Origin: Flexivirga meconopsidis
Lineage (GTDB): Bacteria; Actinomycetota; Actinomycetes; Actinomycetales; Dermatophilaceae
Reading direction: 5' to 3'
Length of the DNA: 64,000 nt
Assembly: GCF_026162425.1 (NCBI RefSeq)
Contig: NZ_JAOBQJ010000004.1
Location: 310,001-374,000 of the forward strand
In this document: positions 24,726 to 32,909 of the stretch, piece by piece
Layout: the number at the start of each line of letters is the position of its first letter
How positions within the stretch are numbered: position 1 is the first letter of the stretch
The notes under the pieces: model-generated
Told to the model about the DNA's origin: nothing
Databases searched by the model: none
What the model saw: the letters and a program-made list of their open reading frames with translations, nothing else
Position numbers and translations under genes: made by a program

Positions 24726-25808
24726 ATGTGCCATTCCAGCCAGTCCCAGCCGCCCAGCCCGCCGGTGGTCACTCCGACCGAGGATCACGGAGAGTTCTTC
24801 CTCAGCACCGCCGCCGGCGTGCGCAGCGTGGCCTACGAAGCCCATCCGGCAGCACCGAGCCGGCGCGGCGTGGTCATCCTGCCCGACGTGCGCGGTGCAC
24901 ACGAGTTCTACCGCCGGCTGGCCGTGCGCTTCGCCGAGGCCGGTCTGCACGCGGTCGTGGTGGACTATTACGGGCACCTGACCGACGACCCCGCGAGGGA
25001 CGACGACTTCGACTGGCAGGCGAAGCTGCCGAAGGTGGATCCCGCCACGGTGCAACCGGTCGTCGCCGCGGCGTTGGACGCCCTGGCCCGGCACAAGGTG
25101 CGCGACGCCTACACGGTCGGCTTCTGTTTCGGCGGGAGCCAGTCCTGGCTGTTGTCCGCCTCGGACCTGCCGCTGGCGGGAGTCGTCGGTTTCTACGGCA
25201 ATCCGGATCTTGTGCAGCCGGAGCTGGACCGGCTGCACCGCCCGATGCTGCTGTTGGTCGCGGGAGCGGACGTTGCCACCTCCCGGGACCGCTCCGAGCA
25301 GTTCGAACGGGACCTGACCGAGGCAGGCGTGCCGCACCAGCAGCAGGTGTATGACGGTGCGCCGCACTCGTTCTTCGATCGCTCCGCCTCCGAGTGGGCC
25401 GCGGCAAGTCGGGACGCGTGGGAGCGGGTGCTCGCCTTCATTGCCGAGCACGCGACGCCGGCGTCCGGCGACGCGGAGTCTGCACAGGAACTGCGTGCCC
25501 CGGCATACACAACCCTCGAACGGGTGCTGCCCGATCTCGGCAGATACGCCCGGGAGTTCGCGCACGAGACCGTCCTGCACCGCTCCGGGCTGTCCCGCCG
25601 CGACCGCGAACTGGTGGTCCTCGGTGCATTGATCGCACTCGGCGACAGTGGCCGCCAGCTCCGGGCGCATGCCGCCGCGGCCCGCGAACAGGGCGTGACC
25701 GCAAAGGAATTGGGCGAGGTTGTCCTGCAGGCATTGCCGTATGCCGGGTTCCCGCGGACCATCAATGCCGCCCTCGGTCTGGCCAACCAGCTCGACCCTG
25801 CCGACTAG
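24726..25808 (+). CDS. Dienelactone hydrolase-carboxymuconolactone decarboxylase fusion
   Basis: A 360-residue two-domain protein. Residues about 15-235 are an alpha/beta hydrolase of the dienelactone hydrolase family, with nucleophile Cys in VGFCFGGSQSW (around 136), a strand holding LLLVAGADVATS and the catalytic His in VYDGAPHSFFDR. Residues about 255-350 are a carboxymuconolactone decarboxylase/AhpD-like domain (SRRDRELVVLGALIALGDSGRQLRAHA; ALPYAGFPRTINAALGL) lacking the CxxC of AhpD peroxidases. The pairing could couple lactone ring opening with decarboxylation in aromatic degradation, but no other aromatic-pathway genes are present. ATG 24726 fits the family; a divergent MmyB-like regulator is adjacent. 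Confidence 0.88.
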   Translation: MCHSSQSQPPSPPVVTPTEDHGEFFLSTAAGVRSVAYEAHPAAPSRRGVVILPDVRGAHEFYRRLAVRFAEAGLHAVVVDYYGHLTDDPARDDDFDWQAKLPKVDPATVQPVVAAALDALARHKVRDAYTVGFCFGGSQSWLLSASDLPLAGVVGFYGNPDLVQPELDRLHRPMLLLVAGADVATSRDRSEQFERDLTEAGVPHQQQVYDGAPHSFFDRSASEWAAASRDAWERVLAFIAEHATPASGDAESAQELRAPAYTTLERVLPDLGRYAREFAHETVLHRSGLSRRDRELVVLGALIALGDSGRQLRAHAAAAREQGVTAKELGEVVLQALPYAGFPRTINAALGLANQLDPAD

Positions 25809-26854
25809 CCGAGGGTGATGACGACCTTCACGTCATCCGGCTGCTTGGTGAAGGCGTCGGCATACTGCTCCAACGGGACCCGGCGGGTGATCAGCCGCTC
25901 GAGCCAGGAACGGTCGGCGTCGGCCAGCGCCTTGGCGGCAAGCTCGTAGTGCCGCAGGTTGGCATTGACCGAGCCCACGATCGCGGCATTGCCGAGCACC
26001 GCGTCACGATTGATCGCACCCAGGTCGAGGTCGACCTTGTCGCCCGGGTTGGAGATGCCGGTGAGGACGGTCACGACATACGGCTTCGCGGCGGCGAGGA
26101 CGGCGGCGATGACCGCGGTCGCTCCGGTGCCCTCGATGACCACGTCGGGTTTCACCGACTCGAGGACCTGGTCGATCGGCTCGGTGTGGTAGGTCGCGCC
26201 GAGGTCGGCGACCAGCCTCGGCTTCGGGCCGCCGGAGTTGCGGTCGAGCACGTGGACGTCGAGGCCGCGCTGGACGCCGATCATTGCGGCGAGCAAGCCG
26301 ATCGGTCCGGCGCCGGTGATCAGCACCGACTTCGGCTCGAACCAGGCGCGGCCGCCGATCTTGTCGACCTGCTCCCACGCCTTGGCGACGATCGTGGTCG
26401 GCTCCATGAGCACGCCCACCGACTCCAGCGATGCGTCGAGCTTCACCGCGTGCTTGCTCTGCACCCGCCATTGCTGTGCTGCGAACCCGGCGACTTCCTT
26501 GATGCCGTGCTCGGTGTACTCACCGTTGCGGCACATGTCCCACTCCCCGTGAGCGCACGCGCCGCACGGCACCGGGTCGGGCATCCGGACGACGCCGACG
26601 ATGAGGTCGCCGGGGGCGAAGCCGCTGCCGTCCGGCGCCTCCCGGACCCGGCCGAGGGATTCGTGACCGATGATCAGCCGATCGGAGCCGGGCGGGGCCC
26701 AGCCGTAGAGACCTTCGGCGAGTTCGTGGTCGGTGCCGCACACGCCGACCTGCAGGCCGTCGACGAGCACATCACCGAGGGCTTGATCGGGGTCGGGCAT
26801 GTCCTGCACCGACAGCGAGTCCTTCTTCTGCGGAATGACCGTGAGAGCGCGCAT
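25805..26854 (-). CDS. Zinc-dependent alcohol/glucose dehydrogenase (MDR family)
   Basis: A 349-residue medium-chain dehydrogenase similar to the glucose 1-dehydrogenase branch. Catalytic zinc ligand region GVCGTDHELAEG, GHESLGRV, cysteines of a lobe in DPVPCGACAHGEWDMCRNG, and the Rossmann VLITGAGPIGLLAAMIGVQRG. The preserved glutamate after GHE and the long RNSGGPKP loop are seen in the Gdh-MDR type. Reaction would be NAD(P)-linked oxidation of a sugar or polyol; the exact substrate is undetermined. Start ATG 26854. The stop overlaps the end of the upstream convergent fusion gene by 4 nt. Confidence 0.9.
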   Translation of the reverse strand: MRALTVIPQKKDSLSVQDMPDPDQALGDVLVDGLQVGVCGTDHELAEGLYGWAPPGSDRLIIGHESLGRVREAPDGSGFAPGDLIVGVVRMPDPVPCGACAHGEWDMCRNGEYTEHGIKEVAGFAAQQWRVQSKHAVKLDASLESVGVLMEPTTIVAKAWEQVDKIGGRAWFEPKSVLITGAGPIGLLAAMIGVQRGLDVHVLDRNSGGPKPRLVADLGATYHTEPIDQVLESVKPDVVIEGTGATAVIAAVLAAAKPYVVTVLTGISNPGDKVDLDLGAINRDAVLGNAAIVGSVNANLRHYELAAKALADADRSWLERLITRRVPLEQYADAFTKQPDDVKVVITLG

Positions 26855-26871
26855 GCGCCGACGGTATCGAC

Positions 26872-28971
26872 CTAGCCCACGGTTCGGTGCAGCAGGAGTG
26901 GCAGGACGGCGGTCGCCCCCTGCTCGCGCAACGTGGCCGCAGCGACGGTGATCACCCAACCGGACGACGACTCATCGACGACCAACAACACGGCTTTGTC
27001 GGCAACGTCCGGAATGTCGCTCTCCCCCAGTGTTTTTCGCCAGAACGCCGCCTCGTCCGACGACGTCAGGTCGTCGGGCACGCGCACGTCGAGCGGCCAG
27101 GATGCCGTCGGCAGTCGGCCGACCGTGCCGAGATGGTCCGCCACACCCGACACCAGGTGCGGATGACCGGCTGCCGACAGCCCGATGATCACCTCGGGAC
27201 GGGTCGCCCACGCGCCGCTCCAGCGGCTGAGGGTCGCGACCCCGGCCGCGAGCAGGTCTTGCGGTGGCGGCGCGTCCCGGCGTAGCGCACCGGCAAGCAG
27301 ATCACCCCACTCGGCGGCGTCAGCGTGGACGATCACCCGGCCCTCGTCGGCGGCCAGCGCGGCGGGGATCTTGCCCCGCGCGCCGAACGATCCGCCGGGC
27401 CACATCTTGCGCGGCTCCAGCAGATGCTCTTCTGCGCGCAGCACCTCGCGCACCGCGGCCACCGTTTGTGGGTCGGCGGTCGCGCCGAGCGGCTCCGGCA
27501 GCTTGCCCAGGCACACCGAGCAGCGACCACATGGCTCGGCTTGCGGGTCGTCCAGCGACTGTTGCAGCAACTGCATCAGGCACTGCTCACCGCGCAGGTA
27601 GCTGCGCATGATGTCGGCTTCCCGGCGGCGGACTGCCAGCACCCCGTCGTAGTGCGCCTGGTCGAACTCCCACGCCGTGCCGGTGGCCCGCCAGCCGTCG
27701 GTCAGCCGCTCGGTGACGCCGTCCACCGCAAGCTGTTTGAGCAAGAGCTCGACCCGGCTGCGGCGCAGGCCGGTCTCGGCCTCCAGAGCCGGCACTGACA
27801 TCGGTGCGTCGGCCGCTTCGAGCACGTCGAGCAGCCGGCGCACCTGCGGCTCCTTCGGGATCGTCGCGGTGGCGAAGTAGTCCCACACGGCGTCGTCGCC
27901 GGCCGACGGCAGCAGCGCGACGAGCGCGTGGTCGATCGCACGCCCGGCACGACCGACCTGCTGGTAGTAGGACACCGGTGACGGCGGCGCGCCGACGTGC
28001 ACCACGAAGCCGAGATCCGGCTTGTCGTAACCCATGCCGAGTGCCGAGGTCGCGACCAGTGCCTTGACCCGGTTGGCGCGCAGGTCCTCCTCGAGCCGCT
28101 CGCGGTCGGCGCTGTCAAGGCCGCCGGTGTATGCCGCCACCGTCATACCGGGGGTGTCGGCATAGCGCCGCTGCAGCGCCTCGGTCAGGCGCTCCGCATC
28201 GGCGACGGTGAGCGTGTAGACGATGCCGGAGCCGGGCAACTGCGGCAGGTGGTCGACCACCCAGGCGTAGCGCTGCAGCGGGTCCATCATCGGCAGCACC
28301 GCAAGTTGCAGGCTCGACCTGGCCAGCGGTCCGCGCAACACCACGGTGTCGTCGCCGAACTGCTCGGCGACATCGGTCACTACCCGCGAGTTGGCGGTCG
28401 CGGTTGTCGCCAGCACCGGCGTCTGCGGGTTGAGCCGCCGCAGCACGTCGGTCACCCGTCGGTAGTCGGGCCGGAAGTCGTGGCCCCAGTCCGACACCGA
28501 GTGTGCCTCGTCGATCACCACCAGACCGAGCGAACCGGCCAGCGACTCCAGCACCCGGGCGCCGAAGCCGGGATTGGCCAATCGCTCCGGCGACACCAGC
28601 AACACGTCGATCTCACCGGCGGCCAGGTCGTCCTCGATCTGTTGCCAGGCATCGAAATTGGAGCTGTTGAGCGTCGCCGCCCGCAGGCCGGCGCGCTCGG
28701 CGGCGGCCACCTGGTCGCGCATCAGCGACAGCAGCGGCGACACCACGAGCGTCGGCCCGCCGCCGGCGCGTCGGATCCACGAGGTGGCGATCCAGTAGAC
28801 CGCCGACTTGCCCCAGCCGGTCGCCTGCACCACCAGCACCCGCGCGCCGGGCTGTGTCAGCGCCTGCAGCGCCTCCAGCTGCCCAGGCCGCAACCGCGCG
28901 TCCGGGCCGGCGAGCACGCCGAGCACGTCGGCGGCGGTGTCCTCGATCGTCGGTGCATCCACGGTGGTCAT
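26872..28971 (-). CDS. RecQ-family DNA helicase with C-terminal PRTase-like domain
   Basis: A 699-residue superfamily 2 helicase. Motif I QATGWGKSAVYW (50-56), DEAH box VIDEAHSVSDWGHDFRPDYRR, motif III LATTATAN, motif VI QQVGRAGRAIDHA. A RecQ-type zinc cluster is formed by CLMQLLQQSLDDPQAEPCGRCSVC. Beyond it (about 560-699) lies an unusual tail ending DKAVLLVVDESSSGWVITVAAATLREQGA, which looks like a phosphoribosyltransferase P-loop (D-E-S-S-S-G-W). It lacks the HRDC domain of E. coli RecQ. Role: repair/recombination unwinding. Start ATG 28971; an upstream extension is spurious. Confidence 0.93.
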   Translation of the reverse strand: MTTVDAPTIEDTAADVLGVLAGPDARLRPGQLEALQALTQPGARVLVVQATGWGKSAVYWIATSWIRRAGGGPTLVVSPLLSLMRDQVAAAERAGLRAATLNSSNFDAWQQIEDDLAAGEIDVLLVSPERLANPGFGARVLESLAGSLGLVVIDEAHSVSDWGHDFRPDYRRVTDVLRRLNPQTPVLATTATANSRVVTDVAEQFGDDTVVLRGPLARSSLQLAVLPMMDPLQRYAWVVDHLPQLPGSGIVYTLTVADAERLTEALQRRYADTPGMTVAAYTGGLDSADRERLEEDLRANRVKALVATSALGMGYDKPDLGFVVHVGAPPSPVSYYQQVGRAGRAIDHALVALLPSAGDDAVWDYFATATIPKEPQVRRLLDVLEAADAPMSVPALEAETGLRRSRVELLLKQLAVDGVTERLTDGWRATGTAWEFDQAHYDGVLAVRRREADIMRSYLRGEQCLMQLLQQSLDDPQAEPCGRCSVCLGKLPEPLGATADPQTVAAVREVLRAEEHLLEPRKMWPGGSFGARGKIPAALAADEGRVIVHADAAEWGDLLAGALRRDAPPPQDLLAAGVATLSRWSGAWATRPEVIIGLSAAGHPHLVSGVADHLGTVGRLPTASWPLDVRVPDDLTSSDEAAFWRKTLGESDIPDVADKAVLLVVDESSSGWVITVAAATLREQGATAVLPLLLHRTVG

Positions 28972-29005
28972 GCTCGCAGTCTGCGTGCGACCACCGACAA
29001 GCCCG

Positions 29006-29761
29006 TCAGCCGGCGGCCTTCCTGGCCGCCTTGCGCTCGGCCTCCGCACGCTCGATCTCGGCCGCCTGCTCCGGTGTCGGGGCGGTGCCACCCAGCCGCG
29101 CCGGGAGGTACTTCCGGTCGTCGCCGGTGAGCGGCTCGTAGGAGTCCTGAGCCTCGTGCAGCATGCCCTCCATCAGCGTGCGCAGCCGCGCGGTCTCGGC
29201 GTCCGCGTCGGCACCCGCCGGGATGTCGATCGGGGCGCCGGTGGTGATGGTCACCGGCACCTTCGGCCGCAGCAGGGTCTTCTTGTGGTCCTTGGTCCAG
29301 ACCCGCTGCGAACCCCAGATGATCATCGGTATGACGGGGACTCCGGCCTCCTGCGCCATCCGGACCGCGCCGCTCTTGAAGTCGCGCAGCTCGAACGAGC
29401 GGGAGATGGTGGTCTCCGGGAAGACACCGATCAGCTCACCGCGCTGCAACGCCGCCACCGCCTCCTGGTAGGCGCCGGCTCCGGCCGCCCGGTCCACCGG
29501 GATGTGCTTCATGCCGCGCATCAACGGACCCATCACCGGGTGGTCGAAGACCTCCTTCTTGGCCATGAACCGGACGATCCGCCCGACGTCGTGCGCCGGG
29601 TAGCCGCCGTAGGCGAAGTCGAAGTAGCCCACGTGGTTCATCGCGATCACCGCGCCGCCGGTGCGCGGGATGTTGTCCGAGCCGGTGCGCTCGAACTTCA
29701 GGCCCTGCGCGGCGAAGACGCCCAGCGCGAAGTTGATTACTCCCGAGTAGAGGGGTTCCAT
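29006..29761 (-). CDS. 1-acyl-glycerol-3-phosphate-type acyltransferase
   Basis: A 251-residue PlsC-like lysophospholipid acyltransferase. Acyltransferase motif I NHVGYFDF (NHx4D), motif III GVFPETTISRSFELRDFKSGA (FPEgT) and VPVIPMIIWGSQRVW are present. The C-terminal 40 residues are charged and alpha-helical, ending KAARKAAG, typical of actinobacterial members. Expected peripheral membrane location; N-terminal segment is amphipathic rather than a true anchor. ATG 29761 chosen by homology; the frame upstream runs through REP-like repeats and is not coding. Confidence 0.92.
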   Translation of the reverse strand: MEPLYSGVINFALGVFAAQGLKFERTGSDNIPRTGGAVIAMNHVGYFDFAYGGYPAHDVGRIVRFMAKKEVFDHPVMGPLMRGMKHIPVDRAAGAGAYQEAVAALQRGELIGVFPETTISRSFELRDFKSGAVRMAQEAGVPVIPMIIWGSQRVWTKDHKKTLLRPKVPVTITTGAPIDIPAGADADAETARLRTLMEGMLHEAQDSYEPLTGDDRKYLPARLGGTAPTPEQAAEIERAEAERKAARKAAG

Positions 29762-29782
29762 GCCGCGCACTGTAGTGGGTCG

Positions 29783-29862
29783 GTGGTCTCGATACGCCTC
29801 CTCCGCTTCGCTCCTCCGGCTACTCGACCAGCTCCCCCGGGCTACTCGACCAGCTCCCCCGG
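29783..29862. repeat. REP-like element GTCTCGATACGCC / GGCTACTCGACCA
   Basis: A GC-rich element of the GTCTCGATACGCC...GGCTACTCGACCA type, followed by a duplicated GGCTACTCGACCAGCTCCCC block (29818 and 29840). The same family recurs at 37034-37183. It lies between the acyltransferase and the LLM gene, in a 152-bp gap. Confidence 0.8.
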
Positions 29863-29914
29863 CTCCTGACGCGCCGGGTTGGAATGTCGCGCCGTCCGAC
29901 GTGTTGCATCTGAG

Positions 29915-30952
29915 GTGACTGATGCGCTGCCGATTCCGCTGTCCGTGCTCGACCTGTCCCCCATCTCGACGGGACGCACCGCCTCCGACGCGCTGCACGA
30001 GTCGATCGAGTTGGCTCGGCATACCGAATCCCTTGGCTACGAGCGGTATTGGGTCGCCGAACACCACAACATCGCAAGCGTCGCAAGCACGTCGCCGACG
30101 GTGATGATCGCGACCATCGCGGCCGCGACGCAGACGATCCGGGTCGGGGCCGGCGGCGTCATGCTGCCCAACCACGCGCCGCTGCAGGTCGCCGAGACGT
30201 TCCGCGTGCTGGAGGCGCTGCACCCGGGACGCATCGACCTCGGCATCGGCCGGGCGCCAGGCACCGATCAACTGACCGCGTTCGCGTTGCGGCGCAGCCG
30301 CGAGGCGCTCACCGCCGACGACTTCCCGCAGCAATTCGCCGAACTCCGTGCGTATGTCGACGGATTCCCGGACGACCACCCGTTCGCGCCGATCAGCGCG
30401 CAACCGGTCGACGTGCCGCTCCCGCCGATCTGGATCCTCGGCTCCAGCCTGTATGGCGCTCAGGCCGCCGGACTGCTGGGCACGCCCTTCGCCTTCGCCG
30501 GTCATTTCGGCGACGCCGATCCGGGAGAGGCCTTCGACATGTACCGGCAGTCGTTCCGGCCCAACGGGCAGGACGGCGGGCTCACCGAGCCGCACAGCAT
30601 GCTCGCGGTGTCCGCGATCGTGGCCGAAACACCTGCGCGGGCGGCCGCGCTCGAGCGCGCGGCTGCTCTGTCGACCGTGCGACTGCGGCAGAACCGGCCC
30701 GGGCCGCTTCCCACTCCGGAAGAGGCCGCGGCGCACGAGTGGACCCCGCAGGAGGAGGCGATCGTCGCCAAGCTGGGGCGTTTTGTCACAAGCGGCACCG
30801 GCCGCGAGGTCGCAGCGGGCATCCGGCGGCGGGCGCTGGCGTGCGGTGCGGACGAGCTCATGGTCACCACCAACGTGCACGACCCGGAGGAGCGGCAGGC
30901 GTCATACACGCTGTTGATGGAGGCGATGCGCGAGCGCGTGTCCGGTGAGTAG
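29915..30952 (+). CDS. LLM class flavin-dependent oxidoreductase
   Basis: A 345-residue luciferase-like monooxygenase from GTG 29915 (with an upstream CTGAGG ribosome site); an upstream in-frame ATG would add unrelated residues. Features: LSVLDLSPIS start, SLGYERYWVAEHHN, the substrate/flavin loop GVMLPNHAPLQVAETFRVLEALHPGRIDLGIGRAPGTD and PPIWILGSSLYGAQAAG. This is the MsnO8/YhbW-like group (FMN-dependent or with a partner reductase). The adjacent PEBP gene begins 10 nt downstream and may share its transcript. Confidence 0.9.
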   Translation: MTDALPIPLSVLDLSPISTGRTASDALHESIELARHTESLGYERYWVAEHHNIASVASTSPTVMIATIAAATQTIRVGAGGVMLPNHAPLQVAETFRVLEALHPGRIDLGIGRAPGTDQLTAFALRRSREALTADDFPQQFAELRAYVDGFPDDHPFAPISAQPVDVPLPPIWILGSSLYGAQAAGLLGTPFAFAGHFGDADPGEAFDMYRQSFRPNGQDGGLTEPHSMLAVSAIVAETPARAAALERAAALSTVRLRQNRPGPLPTPEEAAAHEWTPQEEAIVAKLGRFVTSGTGREVAAGIRRRALACGADELMVTTNVHDPEERQASYTLLMEAMRERVSGE

Positions 30953-30961
30953 CGTGGGCCC

Positions 30962-31501
30962 ATGGATCTCGAACGCCCCGAAGCACCCGACCCCTACACC
31001 CTTCTGCCGCAGGTGCCCTCGCTCGCGGTGACCAGTGAGTCGTTCGCCGACGGCGACACCATGCCGAACGAACAGGTCTACAACGACTGGGGATTCAGCG
31101 GCGAGAACAAATCCCCTCAGCTGTCCTGGAGCGGTGCTCCGGAAGGCACCACCGGTTATGTCGTGACCTGTTTCGACCCGGACGCACCGACCCCCTCCGG
31201 TTTCTGGCACTGGCTGCTGCTGGGCATCCCGGCCGATGTCACGTCGCTCGACGTGGGCGCGGGCAGCGGTGCGAACCTGCCGGAGGGCGCGTTCCACGTG
31301 CGCAACGACTTCGGCACCAAGGACTACGGCGGCGCCGCGCCGCCTGCCGACGTGCGGCCACACCGCTACATGTTCGCGGTGCATGCGGTCGGCGCAGATC
31401 TCGGCCTGGACGACAGCGCGACTCCGGCGGTCGCCATGTTCACCGCAGGAGGCAACCTGCTGGCCCGCGGCGTGATCACCGCGACCTACAACGCGAAGTA
31501 G
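30962..31501 (+). CDS. YbhB/YbcL family Raf kinase inhibitor-like (PEBP) protein
   Basis: A 179-residue phosphatidylethanolamine-binding-like protein. The conserved ligand-pocket segments are SPQLSWSGAPEGTTGYVVTCFDPDAPTPSGFWHWLL and GGAAPPADVRPHRYMFAVHAV, with the HRYxFxV strand. Bacterial members have no settled function. A perfect 20-bp stem hairpin terminator follows 12 nt after the stop. Confidence 0.92.
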   Translation: MDLERPEAPDPYTLLPQVPSLAVTSESFADGDTMPNEQVYNDWGFSGENKSPQLSWSGAPEGTTGYVVTCFDPDAPTPSGFWHWLLLGIPADVTSLDVGAGSGANLPEGAFHVRNDFGTKDYGGAAPPADVRPHRYMFAVHAVGADLGLDDSATPAVAMFTAGGNLLARGVITATYNAK

Positions 31502-31513
31502 TCTCGGGTAACC

Positions 31514-31555
31514 AGAGGAAGGGCCCTGCGGCATTTGCCGCAGGGCCCTTCCTCT
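31514..31555. terminator. Strong bidirectional hairpin terminator
   Basis: A perfect 20-bp inverted repeat (31514-31533 with 31536-31555, apex TT), GC-rich throughout, sits between the convergent PEBP and repeat-rich membrane-protein genes. No T-tract is visible. Confidence 0.9.
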
Positions 31556-31567
31556 CGTTGCTGCCGC

Positions 31568-32866
31568 TCAGCGGCCGTCGTTGCGTCGGTCCTGCAGGTC
31601 GTCGCGAACACCCTTGAGCCGGTCGACGAAACCGGGGCGACGCTTGCCGCCGCCCGGCTGTGCGTCGTCGCCACCGTCCTCGGGCGCGGCGTAGCCGTCG
31701 TCGGCCAGGTCGCGCTCGGAGGTCACGTGCCGGTCAGCACGCACTCCGTCGGACTGCGCCGCAACGCCGCCGTCCTCTGCCGCCGAGGTGTCCGAACGGT
31801 CGCTCCAGCTGGTCCCGGCGGCGCCGTTCGTCGCCGAGTGGCGTCCGCTGGTCTGGTCGTAGACCGGGGTGCCGGCGGCGTCCGATGCCGACCGATCCGG
31901 CGCCTGCGCGCCGGCCTGGGGCTGCTGGTCGTACGCGCCCTGACCGCTGGGGCGTGGCTGGTCGTATGACGGCTGACGCTGCTGCCCGGTCACCGAGTCC
32001 TGGCCGTACGACGAGGTCCGATCGGACGAGGTGTATTCCTGCTGCCCGGACGCCGAGTCCTGGCCGTACGACGAGCTCCTGTCGGACGAGGTGTATTCCT
32101 GCTGACCGGAGGCCGCGGTCTGGCCGTACGACGAGCTCGGGTCGTAGGTCGAACCGGACGGCGACTGCGCGTCGTACGGCTGATCGTCCGCACGCCGGTT
32201 GTGCGTGCCCCGCCCGGCGTCGGTCGCCGCATACCCGGCGCCGCTGCTCTCGTTGCCGGTGCCGGTGGTCTGCTGCTCGTAACCCTGCTGATTGGCAGCG
32301 CTGCGGTCATCGGTGCCGGTCTCATCGGCTCGAACACCCTCGGCATAGGTGTCGTCGGCACGCTGCCCGGCCACACCGCGCTCGTCGGCGATGTCGTCGC
32401 GGGCCCGGTCGTCGACCCCGCCGGCCGTCGCCGCGCCCGCCGGGGTCGCCTCGTCCCGGTAGCGCTCCTGCTTGGCCTCGTCTCGGGTGCCCTCCACGCG
32501 GCGCCCGTGCCGATCGGTCGGTGTGTCGGGGTCAAGCTCGTCGGCGCGGCGCAGCGTGTCGGCGTGGTCGCGTCGGACGGCCGCGGCGGTGTCCTGTTCG
32601 TACTGCGCCTCCTGCTCCAGCTCCTGGGCCTGCTGCTCCTTGGCATCGGCCTCGGCGCGTGCCCGATCGGCTCGCTCGGTCGCCGTCTCGGCGCGCTGCT
32701 GGGCTTCGGCCACCGTGGGCTCGCCCTGACGGGCCTGCTGCCGCAGCTGCTGCGCCTCTTCTCGGTGGGCGGCCACCCGCCGCTTGTTCATCACCATCGC
32801 GATGATCACCAGGATCGCGATGACGACCACGATGCCGATGATGATCCACCAGGTTGTTGCGTCCAT
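31568..32866 (-). CDS. Single-pass membrane protein with disordered repeat tail
   Basis: A 432-residue protein of unrecognised family. Residues 6-25 are a clear membrane segment (WWIIIGIVVVIAILVIIAMV) followed by basic residues (inside), giving an N-out/C-in anchor or an uncleaved signal anchor. Residues 30-110 are a long charged helix with Ala/Gln/Glu heptads, likely coiled coil. The remainder is Gln/Ser/Tyr/Asp/Gly-rich and probably disordered, with three 20-residue repeats of the type SSSYGQxxxSGQQEYTSSDR (about 240-310). The C-terminal 25 residues (RRPGFVDRLKGVRDDL) are again helical and basic. A stress or surface-linker role is a guess only. Confidence 0.75.
   Translation of the reverse strand: MDATTWWIIIGIVVVIAILVIIAMVMNKRRVAAHREEAQQLRQQARQGEPTVAEAQQRAETATERADRARAEADAKEQQAQELEQEAQYEQDTAAAVRRDHADTLRRADELDPDTPTDRHGRRVEGTRDEAKQERYRDEATPAGAATAGGVDDRARDDIADERGVAGQRADDTYAEGVRADETGTDDRSAANQQGYEQQTTGTGNESSGAGYAATDAGRGTHNRRADDQPYDAQSPSGSTYDPSSSYGQTAASGQQEYTSSDRSSSYGQDSASGQQEYTSSDRTSSYGQDSVTGQQRQPSYDQPRPSGQGAYDQQPQAGAQAPDRSASDAAGTPVYDQTSGRHSATNGAAGTSWSDRSDTSAAEDGGVAAQSDGVRADRHVTSERDLADDGYAAPEDGGDDAQPGGGKRRPGFVDRLKGVRDDLQDRRNDGR
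31976..32136. repeat. 60-bp in-frame tandem repeats in the disordered protein
   Basis: Near-identical 60-bp units (marked by TGGCCGTACGACGAG at about 60-bp spacing: 32011, 32071 and a partial start) encode the SYGQ...GQQEYTSSDR repeats. Copy-number change would keep the frame. Confidence 0.8.
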
Positions 32867-32909
32867 GATCGTGCGCCTTTCGACGTAGCGGACAGTCTTC
32901 CGCCTGACG

